A DNA stretch of 64,000 nucleotides from Streptomyces sp. NBC_00162. GTDB lineage: Bacteria > Actinomycetota > Actinomycetes > Streptomycetales > Streptomycetaceae. Numbering within the stretch: position 1 is the first letter of the stretch; every line of letters begins with the position of its first letter. Shown here piece after piece: positions 26,186-36,666 of this stretch. The notes under the pieces are model-generated. The model was not told the origin of the DNA and made no database searches. It worked only from the letters and a program-made list of their open reading frames with translations. A program made the position numbers and the translations under genes. The DNA lies in assembly GCF_024611995.1 (NCBI RefSeq), contig NZ_CP102509.1, forward strand, positions 4,402,001 through 4,466,000. Direction: 5' to 3'.

Positions 26186-26554
26186 ATGAAGATACGAATC
26201 TCCTGGCCTGCGGGTCAGCTCACCGCAACCCTCGACGAGACCCCGACCAGCAAGGCGCTGGCCGAGGCCCTTCCGATCTCCGCCTCCGCGAACACCTGGG
26301 GCGAGGAGGTCTACTTCGACACCGGCGTCTCCGTCGCCCTGGAGCACGACGCCCAGCAGGTCGTCGAGCCCGGCACGGTCGCCTTCTGGACCGAGGGCGA
26401 CGCGCTCGCCCTGCCCTACGGCCCCACGCCCATCTCGCGCGGAGGCGAGAGCCGCCTGGCGAGCCCGTGCAACGTGCTCGGCTCGTTCGACGGCGACCCC
26501 CGCCTGCTGTCCACCGTCCGCGACGGCGATCCCATCCGCGTGGAACTGGCCTGA
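26186..26554 (+). CDS. cyclophilin-like fold protein
   Basis: A 122-residue protein, MKIRISWPAGQLTATLDE..., that fits the small bacterial cyclophilin-like family (DUF3830-type fold): LPISASANTWGEEVYFDTG, then VAFWTEGDALALPYGPTPIS. Active-site residues of true peptidyl-prolyl isomerases are not clearly kept, so enzymatic activity is uncertain. The ATG at 26186 is preferred over one at 26177 that lies inside the palindrome. It converges on hisC with 6 bp between stops. Confidence 0.8.
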   Translation: MKIRISWPAGQLTATLDETPTSKALAEALPISASANTWGEEVYFDTGVSVALEHDAQQVVEPGTVAFWTEGDALALPYGPTPISRGGESRLASPCNVLGSFDGDPRLLSTVRDGDPIRVELA

Positions 26555-26560
26555 CCAGGC

Positions 26561-27640
26561 CTACAGCTCCTTGAAGAACGCCTCCGCCGTGTGCAGGAAG
26601 AGGTCGTTCGCCTCGGTCTCACCGATCGTGACCCGCAGGCCCTCGCCCGCGAAGGGCCGGACCACCACACCGGCCTTCTCGCAGGCCGCCGCGAAGTCGG
26701 CCGTCCGCTCCCCCAGCCGCATCCACACGAAGTTCGCCTGGGTGTCCGGCACGGTCCAGCCCTGCGCGAGGAGCGTCTCGTGCACCCGGTTCCGCTCGCA
26801 CACCAGCGCCCCGACGCGCCCCATCAGCTCGTCCTCGGCGCGCAGCGAGGCGACCGCCGCGTCCTGCGCGAGCTGGCTGACGCCGAAGGGCACCGCCGTC
26901 TTGCGCAGCGCCGCGGCCACCGGCTCGTGCGCCACAGCGAAGCCGACGCGCAGGCCGGCGAGCCCGTACGCCTTGGAGAACGTACGCAGCACGCAGACGT
27001 TCGGGCGGTTGCGGTACAGCTCGATGCCGTCCGGCACGTCGGCGTCGCGCACGAACTCGCGGTAGGCCTCGTCCAGCACCACCAGGACGTCCGAGGGCAC
27101 CCGGTCCAGGAAGCGCTCCAGCTCGGCACGGCGCACGGCGGTGCCGGTGGGGTTGTTGGGGTTGCAGACGAAGATCAGCCGGGTCCGCTCGGTGATCGCC
27201 TCGGCCATCGCGTCCAGGTCGTGCACATCGCCCTCGGTCAGCGGCACCCGCACCGAGGTCGCACCCGAGATCTGCGTGATGATCGGGTACGCCTCGAAGG
27301 AGCGCCAGGCGTAGATGACCTCGTCGCCCGGGCCGGCCGTCGACTGGATCAGCGACTGGGCCACACCCACCGAGCCGGTGCCGGTGGCGATGTGCTCGAC
27401 CGGCACCCCGAACCGCTCCGCGATCTCGTTCACCAAGCCGGTGCAGGCCATGTCCGGGTACCGGTTGAAGTTCCCGGCCGCCGCGACCGCGCTCTCCAGC
27501 ACCCCGCTCAGCGGCGGGTAGGGGTTCTCGTTCGAGGACAGTTTGTACGCGACGGGCCCGCCCGCGGCAGCCGGCTTCCCGGGCTTGTACGTGGGAATGC
27601 CATCCAGCTCGGCGCGCAGCCTCGGGCTCTTCTCGCTCAC
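26561..27640 (-). CDS. hisC: histidinol-phosphate / aromatic aminotransferase
   Basis: A 359-residue PLP aminotransferase of fold type I. The PLP Lys is in [14 protein letters not shown] (about residue 221). Further family motifs are [10 protein letters not shown] near the N-terminus, CNPNNPTGT and VLDEAYREF. It is outside any his operon, so it may be a HisC paralogue or the aromatic aminotransferase Pat rather than the main histidine enzyme. It is divergent from the LacI-type regulator; their starts are 361 bp apart. Confidence 0.88.
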   Translation of the reverse strand: MSEKSPRLRAELDGIPTYKPGKPAAAGGPVAYKLSSNENPYPPLSGVLESAVAAAGNFNRYPDMACTGLVNEIAERFGVPVEHIATGTGSVGVAQSLIQSTAGPGDEVIYAWRSFEAYPIITQISGATSVRVPLTEGDVHDLDAMAEAITERTRLIFVCNPNNPTGTAVRRAELERFLDRVPSDVLVVLDEAYREFVRDADVPDGIELYRNRPNVCVLRTFSKAYGLAGLRVGFAVAHEPVAAALRKTAVPFGVSQLAQDAAVASLRAEDELMGRVGALVCERNRVHETLLAQGWTVPDTQANFVWMRLGERTADFAAACEKAGVVVRPFAGEGLRVTIGETEANDLFLHTAEAFFKEL

Positions 27641-27747
27641 CGCAGGTCCTCCTCGACCATCCCGTCCGACGTCGCCGTCGACTCAATACTGCTCACCTTA
27701 TGAGGATTCCGCTCTCCCGAGAATGGGGGCGCCTGGAATGCGGGGGA

Positions 27748-27769
27748 GCGCGCGCATATATGCGCGCGC
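27748..27769. repeat. 22-bp perfect palindrome of alternating purine-pyrimidine
   Basis: Fully symmetric run of GC dinucleotides around a CATATATG centre. Every step alternates purine and pyrimidine, a composition that favours Z-DNA or cruciform extrusion. It could also be an operator. Function not known. Confidence 0.6.
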
Positions 27770-27949
27770 CGGTGGCCTGCGCCGTGGCGCGCGTCCCTCG
27801 TGCAGGTGAGTTGAGACCGGCCCGAGACCACACCGTTTTGGCATGCCCGTGGCCGCCGACAAGCTTCACCACAGGGTCAAGGGATCAAATGCCTTCAGTT
27901 CCAAGGTCATTGGGGGTGGCGAACCATGCAGAAACGTGCCTGTCAACGC

Positions 27950-27961
27950 GTGCATATGCAC
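27950..27961. promoter_or_regulatory. candidate LacI-family operator
   Basis: 12-bp palindrome GTGCATATGCAC, ending 40 bp before the start of the LacI-type gene. It is well placed for autoregulation, but it lacks the central CG common in this family's operators. Confidence 0.35.
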
Positions 27962-28001
27962 ACGGACCACCCACCCCACCGAGCCCTACTATCGGCTCGC
28001 C

Positions 28002-29117
28002 ATGACAGCAGCAGGGAAGCATCAGGTGAGCCGGACCGAGACCACCCGGCGGGCCGCCGGCCGACAGGGCCGGGCAGGCATCAGGGACGTGGCCGCCGCG
28101 GCGGGCGTCTCCATCACAACCGTCTCCGACGCGCTCAATGGCAAGGGACGGCTGCCCGACGCCACCCGCCGCCACGTTCGCGAGGTAGCCGACCGGCTGG
28201 GCTACCGCCCGTCAGCCGCCGCCCGCACCCTCCGTACCGGCAAGTCGGGCCTCATCGGCCTGACCGTGACGACGTACGGGGATGAACCTTTCACCTTCAC
28301 CGAATTCGCCTACTTCGCCGAGATGGCCAGGGCCGCCACCTCCGCCGCGCTCGCGCGCGGCTACGCCCTCGTCATCCTCCCCGCCACCTCCCGACACGAC
28401 GTGTGGTCCAACGTCGCCCTCGACGGCACCGTCGTCATCGACCCCTCCGACCACGATCCCGTCGTCACCGAACTGGTCCGCCAGGGCCTGCCCGTGGTCT
28501 CCGACGGCCGCCCGGCAGGCTCCCTCCCCGTCACCGCCTGGGTCGACAACGATCACGAGGCCGCCGTACTGGGCCTGCTCGACCACCTCGCCGCCGCCGG
28601 CGCCCGCAGGATCGGGCTGCTGACCGGCACCACCACCGACACCTACACCCGGCTCTCCACCACCGCCTACCTCAGCTGGTGCGAGCGCGTCGGCCAGGAC
28701 CCCGTCTACGAGTCCTATCCCGCCCACGACCCCTGCGCGGGTGCCGTGGCCGCCGACCGGCTCCTCGCCCGCCCCGACCGGCCCGACGCCGTGTACGGGC
28801 TCTTCGACCCCAACGGCACCGACCTGCTCGCCGCCGCCCGGCGCTACGGCCTGCGCGTCCCGGAGGACCTGCTGCTCGTGTGCTGCAGCGAATCCACCGT
28901 GTACGCCAACACCGAACCGCCCATCACCACCCTCTCCCTCAAACCGCGCCGCATCGGCACCGCCGTCGTGCAGCTGCTCATCGACGCGATCGAGGGAGTG
29001 GACACCGGACGCCCCGTCGAACAGGTCGTCCCGACCGAGCTCATCATCCGAACTTCGTCACAGCGCAGGCAGCCCCGTACGACCGTCAGCCCGCCCCGTT
29101 CTCCGGCCCAGGACTGA
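28002..29117 (+). CDS. LacI-family transcriptional regulator
   Basis: A 371-residue repressor. The DNA-binding helix-turn-helix and hinge helix lie at about 27-80 (IRDVAAAAGVSITTVSDALN then RLGYRPSAAARTL); the rest is a periplasmic-binding-protein-like sensor domain with VPEDLLLVCCSES and TTLSLKPRRIG near its end. The ATG at 28002 is chosen because the upstream frame has no typical sequence. No sugar genes adjoin, so the effector is unknown. I looked for in-frame TTA (bldA-dependent) codons and saw none. Confidence 0.9.
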   Translation: MTAAGKHQVSRTETTRRAAGRQGRAGIRDVAAAAGVSITTVSDALNGKGRLPDATRRHVREVADRLGYRPSAAARTLRTGKSGLIGLTVTTYGDEPFTFTEFAYFAEMARAATSAALARGYALVILPATSRHDVWSNVALDGTVVIDPSDHDPVVTELVRQGLPVVSDGRPAGSLPVTAWVDNDHEAAVLGLLDHLAAAGARRIGLLTGTTTDTYTRLSTTAYLSWCERVGQDPVYESYPAHDPCAGAVAADRLLARPDRPDAVYGLFDPNGTDLLAAARRYGLRVPEDLLLVCCSESTVYANTEPPITTLSLKPRRIGTAVVQLLIDAIEGVDTGRPVEQVVPTELIIRTSSQRRQPRTTVSPPRSPAQD

Positions 29118-29235
29118 CCGCCAGACCGTCCGGTCGGCTTGGCCAACAGCCCGGCCGCGGATTTCCGCAACACCGATATCGGGAGAAATCGGCAGGAACG
29201 ATCGGCTCCGCAAAGGATTCACCACCCCTGGTGCG

Positions 29236-29264
29236 TCACAGAGCGCGAGCCGCATTCCTATGAT
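29236..29264 (+). promoter_or_regulatory. candidate promoter of the metallophosphoesterase gene
   Basis: A TATGAT -10 box (29259-29264) with a weak TCACAG -35 (29236-29241) at 17-bp spacing, 50 to 85 bp upstream of the possible start codons. Confidence 0.4.
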
Positions 29265-29280
29265 GGGCGCACGACATCAC

Positions 29281-29311
29281 GGACCCTCCTCCCTGGAGGT
29301 CAGGAGGGTCC
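29281..29311 (+). promoter_or_regulatory. leader hairpin enclosing an AGGAGG ribosome site
   Basis: Perfect 10-bp stem GGACCCTCCT / AGGAGGGTCC (29281-29290, 29302-29311; 11-nt loop). The right arm contains the AGGAGG that would serve a GTG start at 29316. It could mask that site or, alternatively, terminate the LacI-type gene. Confidence 0.5.
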
Positions 29312-29348
29312 GCAGGTGTACGGCAGCGCGACGGTGGTGGAGGGGTCG

Positions 29349-30593
29349 ATGACTCAGGGGGCCGGTCAGGGACCCGCGATGCGGACGGAAACGCTGCGGG
29401 ACTTCCGGGTGCCGGTCACCGAACCCGTTCCGTACGCCGTATCCGCCGGGCTGCCCGATGAGGCCCCCGTCTACGGCGAGTACCCGGCGTACTACGAGGA
29501 CGGCGCACGGAGCGTTCCCCCGCAGCCGGGCTACACGCCGCAGTCGGCCATGCAGCCCGCGGCACCGCCCGTCCCGCATCACAAGGCGTACGAGGTCCAC
29601 GAGGTGCACGCGGTCACGGAGCCCGAACCCGCATCCGAGCCCGACGACGACTTCGACGGGTACACCCCGACCCACCGCGACCTGCCCGTCATCGGGCGCG
29701 GCGCGCTCGGCGGCCCCGGCGACACCGTGCAGGTCCAGTACGTGCCCCAGGACGTGGCGGCCGCCGGTCCCGGCCCGCTCTACGTCGTCGGCGACGTCCA
29801 CGGCTACCTCGACGAACTCGTCACCGAACTCCACGCCCAGGGCCTCATCGACGCGGAGCGCCGCTGGTCCGCCGGGAACGCCCGCCTCTGGTTCCTCGGC
29901 GACTTCACCGACCGCGGCCCCGACGGCATCGGCGTCATCGACCTCGTCATGCGGCTGTCCGCCGAGGCAGCGGCCGCCGGCGGCTACTGCAAGGCCCTCA
30001 TGGGCAACCACGAGCTGTTGCTCATCGGCGCCAAGCGGTTCGGCGACACCCCCGTCTCCTCCGGCGCCGGCACCGCCACCTTCCAGGCGGCCTGGCTGCT
30101 CAACGGCGGCCAGCGCACCGACATGGAGCGCCTTCAGGACGTACACCTGCAGTGGATGTCCCGCCTGGACGCGGCCGTCCTGGAGGAAGGGCACCTGCTC
30201 CTGCACTCCGACACCACGGCCTACCTGGACTACGGCGACTCGATCGAGGACGTCAACGACACCATCCACGAACTGCTCAACCGCAACGACGCCGACATCA
30301 CCTGGGACCTCTTCCGCAAGTTCACCAAGCGGTTCGCCTTCCGCGACGAGGAGACCGGCCCCGGAGCCGTACGCGAACTGCTCGGTACCTACGGCGGCAG
30401 CCGCGTCGTGCACGGGCACAGCCCCATCCCCTACCTGCTCGGCGAAGTGGGCACCGAGGACGGTGACGAGTCCCGCGGACCGGAGGCAGTGGACGGCCCC
30501 CACGTGTACGCGGCGGGGCTCGCCATCGCGATGGACGGCGGGGTCACGATGGCGGGCAAGCTGCTCGTCGTGCAACTTCCTCTGAGTGACTAA
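29349..30593 (+). CDS. metallophosphoesterase (Ser/Thr phosphatase-like)
   Basis: A 414-residue protein. The first ~135 residues are Pro/Glu/Tyr-rich and probably disordered; the rest is a calcineurin-type phosphoesterase with all metal motifs: GDVHG, GDFTDRG, GNHELLL and HGHSP. The substrate may be a phosphoprotein or nucleotide. The ATG at 29349 follows GGAGGGG closely; an in-frame GTG at 29316 with its own AGGAGG (inside a hairpin) would add 11 residues. No kinase gene adjoins. Confidence 0.88.
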   Translation: MTQGAGQGPAMRTETLRDFRVPVTEPVPYAVSAGLPDEAPVYGEYPAYYEDGARSVPPQPGYTPQSAMQPAAPPVPHHKAYEVHEVHAVTEPEPASEPDDDFDGYTPTHRDLPVIGRGALGGPGDTVQVQYVPQDVAAAGPGPLYVVGDVHGYLDELVTELHAQGLIDAERRWSAGNARLWFLGDFTDRGPDGIGVIDLVMRLSAEAAAAGGYCKALMGNHELLLIGAKRFGDTPVSSGAGTATFQAAWLLNGGQRTDMERLQDVHLQWMSRLDAAVLEEGHLLLHSDTTAYLDYGDSIEDVNDTIHELLNRNDADITWDLFRKFTKRFAFRDEETGPGAVRELLGTYGGSRVVHGHSPIPYLLGEVGTEDGDESRGPEAVDGPHVYAAGLAIAMDGGVTMAGKLLVVQLPLSD

Positions 30594-30742
30594 GGGTTGT
30601 CACGCAGGGGGTATTTCTGGAAAGCCCCTGTCAACCTGCGGTGTGGGCCCTCTACCATCGCTCTATCCGTAGCAGGCTCTCCTCCGTTTGTGCCGGCGCC
30701 CGGGTCTACGCGGGCAAACCGGCCCCCACGGAGCATCGGGGG

Positions 30743-31558
30743 ATGCACATGACCAGCGCTCCGCACCTGCTGACCGAAGACCGACCGGAGTTTGATCGGC
30801 TCCTCGACGAGGCGCTGCGCACCGCACACGAACGGCCCGAGCTCGCCGCCCTCGGCGAACGCCTGAACGCCGAACAACTGCGCACCATGGCCCTGGGGGC
30901 CAGCGCCCTGCTGACCGCAGCCGCCGCCACCGAGTACGACCACTACGTGAAGGTCCGCGAGGAACGGCGCGACGAGGTCCTCTCCACTCCCGGGACGACG
31001 GGGGAGGAGGCCGGCGGACAGGCCGGCGCGGGCGGCGCGGGCCTCGGCGCCGTGATCGTGGTCCTCGCGCCCGTCCTGGCCGGCACCGCCATGCTGATAT
31101 TCCTGCTGGTGGGCTACATCCTGAAGATGATCGAGCCCGAACCGGCCTTCGCCGAGACCATGCTGACGGCGGGTTCGTTCTTCGGGGTGCTCACCGTCGC
31201 CGCCCTGGTCTTCGCCGTGATCGGCCTGCTGGTGACTGCCATACGCAACGGCGCGACCGAGGTGGCCGCGGACGGGGCCGAGGAGATACCGGACGAGGTC
31301 GCGCGGGCCCGCGAGGCCTGGCGGCACGCACTGCTGGAGCGCGGCATCATGCCGTTCCTGCGAGACGCGCTGGCCGACCCGAGCGCGGGAACCGGTTTTC
31401 CGGCCCCCCGCAGACGCGGCAGCCGGATGCCCCACCTGGGGTACACGGCTCCTGATTTCACCAGTCCGGGATCCCCCTCCGAGGGCCCCCGGCCCGGCTA
31501 CACGCCGCCGGACTTCTCGAGTCCGGACTTCGGCGGCCCGGAACACGAACCGCAGTAG
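30743..31558 (+). CDS. two-span membrane protein with C-terminal Pro-rich repeats
   Basis: A 271-residue protein of unknown function. The N-terminal ~90 residues are helical and soluble, followed by a Gly/Ala linker. Two membrane spans (about 97-130 and 140-165) come next, then a soluble segment ending in three copies of a Y-T-x-PDF-type motif (YTAPDFTSPG, YTPPDFSSPDFGG). The ATG at 30743 is taken; one at 30749 is equally possible. The gene stands alone and converges on thiC with a parS site between. Confidence 0.72.
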   Translation: MHMTSAPHLLTEDRPEFDRLLDEALRTAHERPELAALGERLNAEQLRTMALGASALLTAAAATEYDHYVKVREERRDEVLSTPGTTGEEAGGQAGAGGAGLGAVIVVLAPVLAGTAMLIFLLVGYILKMIEPEPAFAETMLTAGSFFGVLTVAALVFAVIGLLVTAIRNGATEVAADGAEEIPDEVARAREAWRHALLERGIMPFLRDALADPSAGTGFPAPRRRGSRMPHLGYTAPDFTSPGSPSEGPRPGYTPPDFSSPDFGGPEHEPQ

Positions 31559-31579
31559 AGCTCGCCCGCGGCCGTCGGT

Positions 31580-31593
31580 GTTTCACGTGAAAC
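31580..31593. other. parS: parS centromere site (ParB binding)
   Basis: Exact GTTTCACGTGAAAC in the convergent gap between the membrane-protein gene and thiC. The flanks are not symmetric. Confidence 0.95.
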
Positions 31594-31594
31594 C

Positions 31595-31637
31595 AAGGCG
31601 CCGCCCCCGGCCAGACCGGCCGTGGAGCGGCGCCCTT
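31595..31637. terminator. convergent hairpin after thiC
   Basis: Near-perfect stem AAGGCGCCGC / GCGGCGCCCTT (one bulged C) enclosing a second GC-rich stem. It lies between the convergent stops, 17 bp from the end of thiC. Confidence 0.6.
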
Positions 31638-31653
31638 GTCGGTGAGCCGTGCG

Positions 31654-33575
<1,922 letters not shown>

Positions 33576-33652
33576 GCAAAGGTGCCCCCACGCTAGCGTC
33601 ATCTAGGGCGTGCTGAACAGTGGGCCCCCTCATCTCTTGCGATGATCTGCCA

Positions 33653-35032
33653 GTGACGACCTCGCCGCAGCCCCCCACCGAGCCCACGGATCCCGCTGGC
33701 CACACCGGCCACTCACACTCGGGTTCCGGGCAGTCCGCCGGTCATTCCCACAGCCACGGCCACGGCCCGGCGGCCCCCGTCTCGAAGCACCTGCGCAAGG
33801 TCATCGCGGCCGTGCTGATCCCCTTCGCCGCCGCCGTCTTCATCGGCATGGCGGTGCTCTGGCCGGGCGGCGCGCCCGCGCACGAGCGCACCGGCGTCGG
33901 TTTCGACCGCCAGACCCAGCAGGGCACGGTCGTCTCGATCGAGCACGTCGACTGCAAATCGGTGAACGCCTCGCAGGTGCCGCCCACCGGCGACACGTCC
34001 ACCCCAGAGGGCCGCGAGGCCCAGGCCGCGCAGACCGGCGAGTGCAAGAAGGCCACGGTGAAGGTCACCACCGGACCGGACCAGGGCCGCACCTTCGTGG
34101 AGATCGTCCAGCCGGGCGCACCACGGCAGTTGACGAACGGCCAGGGGGTGGTGGTCGCGTACGCACCGGACGCCCCGCGGGACCTCCAGTACTCGGTGAT
34201 CGACGTGGACCGCAAGTTCCCCATGGCGCTGCTGGCCGGCATCTTCGCCGTCGCGGTCGTCGTGGTCGGCCGGCTGCGCGGGCTGTTCGCACTGATCGCG
34301 CTGGTCATCAGCTTCGGCGTGCTGACCCTCTTCATCCTCCCGGCCATCCTGCAAGGGTCGAACCCGCTCGTCGTCGCGGTCATCGGGGCGAGCGCCATCA
34401 TGCTCATCGGCCTCTACATGTGCCACGGACTGACCGCCCGCACCTCGGTCGCCGTCCTCGGCACGCTCGTCTCACTGCTGCTGATCGGGCTGTTGGGCTC
34501 GGTGTTCATCGACTGGGCGTTCCTCAGCGGCAACACGGACGACAACACGGGTCTGATCCACGGGCTCTACCCGGACATCGACATGAGCGGTTTGCTGCTC
34601 GCAGGCGTGATCATCGGATCGCTGGGCGTACTGGACGATGTGACGATCACCCAGACCTCGGCGGTCTGGGAACTCCACCAGGCCGACCCCTCGATGGGGT
34701 TGCGCGGCCTGTACCGGGCAGCCATGCGGATCGGCCGCGACCACATCGCATCGGTGGTCAACACCCTGGTGCTGGCGTACGCGGGTGCCGCGCTCCCGCT
34801 GCTCCTGCTGTTCTCGATCGCGAACAGCAGCATGGGTTCGGTGGCGACCAGCGAGCTGGTCGCGGTGGAGATCGTACGGACCCTCGTGGGCTCGATCGGT
34901 CTCGTGGCCTCGGTCCCCGTGACGACGGCGCTGGCGGCTCTGGTCGTCTCGGCCGACCGGCCGGGGACCCCGGGCACGGGAGCGGCCTCGGAGCCGGTCC
35001 GCAGCGGCCGGGGCCGTCGGCGCAAGCGCTGA
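33653..35032 (+). CDS. YibE/F-family membrane protein with His-rich N-terminus
   Basis: A 459-residue protein. The first ~45 residues are polar and rich in His (GHTGHSHSGSGQ, GHSHSHGHG), a possible metal-binding tail. One membrane span near 50-70 precedes an extracytoplasmic domain with two cysteines, followed by about seven spans of the YibE/F family (GSLGVLDDVTITQTSAVWEL is characteristic). The function is unknown in the family. The start is taken as GTG at 33653; a GTG at 33620 is possible. Divergent from thiC. Confidence 0.87.
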   Translation: MTTSPQPPTEPTDPAGHTGHSHSGSGQSAGHSHSHGHGPAAPVSKHLRKVIAAVLIPFAAAVFIGMAVLWPGGAPAHERTGVGFDRQTQQGTVVSIEHVDCKSVNASQVPPTGDTSTPEGREAQAAQTGECKKATVKVTTGPDQGRTFVEIVQPGAPRQLTNGQGVVVAYAPDAPRDLQYSVIDVDRKFPMALLAGIFAVAVVVVGRLRGLFALIALVISFGVLTLFILPAILQGSNPLVVAVIGASAIMLIGLYMCHGLTARTSVAVLGTLVSLLLIGLLGSVFIDWAFLSGNTDDNTGLIHGLYPDIDMSGLLLAGVIIGSLGVLDDVTITQTSAVWELHQADPSMGLRGLYRAAMRIGRDHIASVVNTLVLAYAGAALPLLLLFSIANSSMGSVATSELVAVEIVRTLVGSIGLVASVPVTTALAALVVSADRPGTPGTGAASEPVRSGRGRRRKR

Positions 35033-35063
35033 GAGTGTTCGGGAGGGAAGTGGCGCTCAGCGC
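35026..35063. terminator. weak convergent hairpin
   Basis: 8-bp inverted repeat GCGCTGAG / CTCAGCGC (35026-35033, 35056-35063) with a 22-nt loop, at the junction of the convergent YibE/F-like and ssgA genes. Confidence 0.35.
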
Positions 35064-35094
35064 GTCGGCACGCTGAGTCCGTCAAACCGCAGGT

Positions 35095-35514
35095 TCAGCC
35101 CGCGTTCTGCTCGTTCTGCCGGGATTCGGCCAGGATCTTGCCGAGTGCGTCGTCAAGGTTCTCCTCGAAGTCACCCAGGTTCCGCTCCTGGCCGAGCGGA
35201 ACGAGCCGGTCGGTGCGGTCGAGGAACGCGACGAGCGGCGCCGCGCTGGCGCGGAACAGGGCCCGGTCGCCGCCGACCTGGAGACGGATGTGGACGTCGG
35301 ACAGTTCCTCGGGATCGGTGGGGGCGATGTGCACATCGCCGTCACCGCACGGCTTGTTGATGCCGTCGAGGAGGAGCTCCCGGCCGAACGCCCAGGTCAC
35401 GGGCGCATCTCCGGGAAGGTGGAAGGTCAGGCGGACTGCGTAGGGATCACGAGCTTCGTACCGGAGTTCCACCGGAATCCGGAACGAGAGCTCCTCGGAA
35501 ACGAGGAAGCTCAT
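35095..35514 (-). CDS. ssgA: sporulation-specific cell-division activator SsgA
   Basis: A 139-residue SsgA-like protein beginning MSFLVSEELSFRIPVELRYE and containing DAPVTWAFGRELLLDGIN and RTDRLVPLGQERNLGDF, nearly as I recall for S. coelicolor SsgA. In Streptomyces it promotes septum formation and localises the cell-division machinery during sporulation. Adjacent Met codons at 35514 and 35517 both fit, and a longer frame from 35544 is unlikely. The activator ssgR lies directly upstream on the same strand, as in S. coelicolor. Confidence 0.97.
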   Translation of the reverse strand: MSFLVSEELSFRIPVELRYEARDPYAVRLTFHLPGDAPVTWAFGRELLLDGINKPCGDGDVHIAPTDPEELSDVHIRLQVGGDRALFRASAAPLVAFLDRTDRLVPLGQERNLGDFEENLDDALGKILAESRQNEQNAG

Positions 35515-35578
35515 CATGACCTCTGCCTGTACCGACTCGCGCATTGCCTACCCCGCTGTAGTGGAAGTGGCCAGGAAT

Positions 35579-35605
35579 GGTCCCCCAGGACCCTCTTGAC
35601 AAGAG
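35579..35605. promoter_or_regulatory. candidate SsgR-binding region of the ssgA promoter
   Basis: Two adjoining inverted repeats, GGTCC CCCA GGACC (35579-35592) and CTCTTG A CAAGAG (35593-35605), in the 127-bp gap upstream of ssgA. SsgR is known to activate ssgA directly; assigning these sites to it is my inference. Confidence 0.35.
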
Positions 35606-35641
35606 TGGTGGAAGCGCTAGCAGATCACAAGGAGTGAGTTT

Positions 35642-36412
35642 TCAGATACTGATAGAGAACGAGAGGGTGCTCAACAGCGCGCCTACTTCACTCCGTAGCC
35701 GATCAACTGCATAGAGCAAGCGTGCTTCTTGGTGCAGAGGAAGAGAAATCGCCATGGTCGCGGCGGTATCACCCGCAGTAATGGGGATGGCGGCGCATAC
35801 CGTGCCGAGGGCATATTCCTGTCGCTCGGTCACTGGCTGCATTCGCTCCAGAGATCCGATCCGGTGTTCAAGAGAGCGTTGATCCGGCACGGTATAAGGG
35901 GTGATGGACTCGACCGGGTGCCGGTCGTAATAGTCCTTGCGCGTTTTCTCGTCGAGCTGGCCGAGCAGGCACTGCCCGATGGCGTGCGCGTGGCCGGTCT
36001 CGCGGAAGTCGGCCCACTCCTCGCAGGCCGGGCTGGCCGGAGTGTCCGAGACGCCCACGACCTCGATCTCACCCTCGCGGAACACCGCGAAGTAGACGGG
36101 GGCCCCGACGGCGTCGCGGAAGTGCGCGAGCGAGTCGAGGATCATGCTGCGACGTTTCTGCTGGAGTCCGCCGCCGGCGAGCCGCCCGGCTGCGTCGCCG
36201 AGAACGAAGACTCCGCTCTCCCGGCGCAGGTAGCCCTCGTGCGTCAGGGTGCGCAGCAGGTGGTACGCGGTGGGGAGCGGGAGTCCGGCCTCACGGGCCA
36301 GCTGTTTCGCCGGGGCTCCCTCGCTGTGCGAGCCCACCGCTTCGAGCAGCCTCAGCGCCCGCTGCACCGAACCGATCAGAGTCGGCACACCGGCGTTGTG
36401 AACCGAAGACAA
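35642..36412 (-). CDS. ssgR: IclR-family activator SsgR
   Basis: A 256-residue regulator with an N-terminal winged helix (about 12-75: VPTLIGSVQRALRLLEAV, LAREAGLPLPTAYHLLRTL) and a C-terminal IclR effector domain. Position beside ssgA and sequence match SsgR, the activator of ssgA in S. coelicolor. The start given is a TTG at 36410-36412 preceded by GGGGGTGAG; an in-frame GTG at 36386-36388 is the alternative. The ribosome site lies in one arm of the palindromic element 36416-36496. Confidence 0.93.
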   Translation of the reverse strand: MSSVHNAGVPTLIGSVQRALRLLEAVGSHSEGAPAKQLAREAGLPLPTAYHLLRTLTHEGYLRRESGVFVLGDAAGRLAGGGLQQKRRSMILDSLAHFRDAVGAPVYFAVFREGEIEVVGVSDTPASPACEEWADFRETGHAHAIGQCLLGQLDEKTRKDYYDRHPVESITPYTVPDQRSLEHRIGSLERMQPVTERQEYALGTVCAAIPITAGDTAATMAISLPLHQEARLLYAVDRLRSEVGALLSTLSFSISI

Positions 36413-36415
36413 AGC

Positions 36416-36496
36416 TCACCCCCAGGCGTGGCGGCGGGCTTGGGGGGCCCGCCCTGCGGGGGCCGCCCCCGCGTATGCCGTGACTCCTGGGGGTGA
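36416..36496. repeat. nested palindromic element in the ssgR leader
   Basis: Outer arms TCACCCCCAGG (36416-36426) and CCTGGGGGTGA (36486-36496) pair perfectly over 11 bp. They enclose two GC-rich hairpins (36433-36453 and 36556-like spacing at 36456-36472). The outer arm nearest ssgR contains its putative ribosome-binding site. It may be a dispersed Streptomyces repeat or a structured leader. Confidence 0.6.
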
Positions 36497-36666
36497 TGCT
36501 CAGCAGCTACTTGACAGAGCCGCAGTTCAGAGCGGCAGTACCGGCTTTCGGTGCCCAGGGGACGGCCCAGATTGCCACTCTATCCACCGATTCCCGTGGT
36601 GTGAGCGGTTTCGCCCAGCACGTTCCCCCGCCTGGCCCAATCCGGAACCGTCCGGTCCGAGTCCTT

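Larger units (their letters stand above)
27641..28001. other. 361-bp divergent intergenic region with two palindromes
   Basis: Gap between hisC (minus) and the LacI-type gene (plus). I see no credible small gene. It contains a 22-bp perfect palindrome at 27748-27769 and a 12-bp one at 27950-27961. Both promoters should lie here, but no clear -35/-10 pair stands out. Confidence 0.6.

Noticed and set aside
28002..29117. bldA control of the LacI-type regulator through a TTA codon
   Set aside because: I looked for in-frame TTA in this gene and the LysR gene because such regulators are sometimes bldA targets; none was seen.
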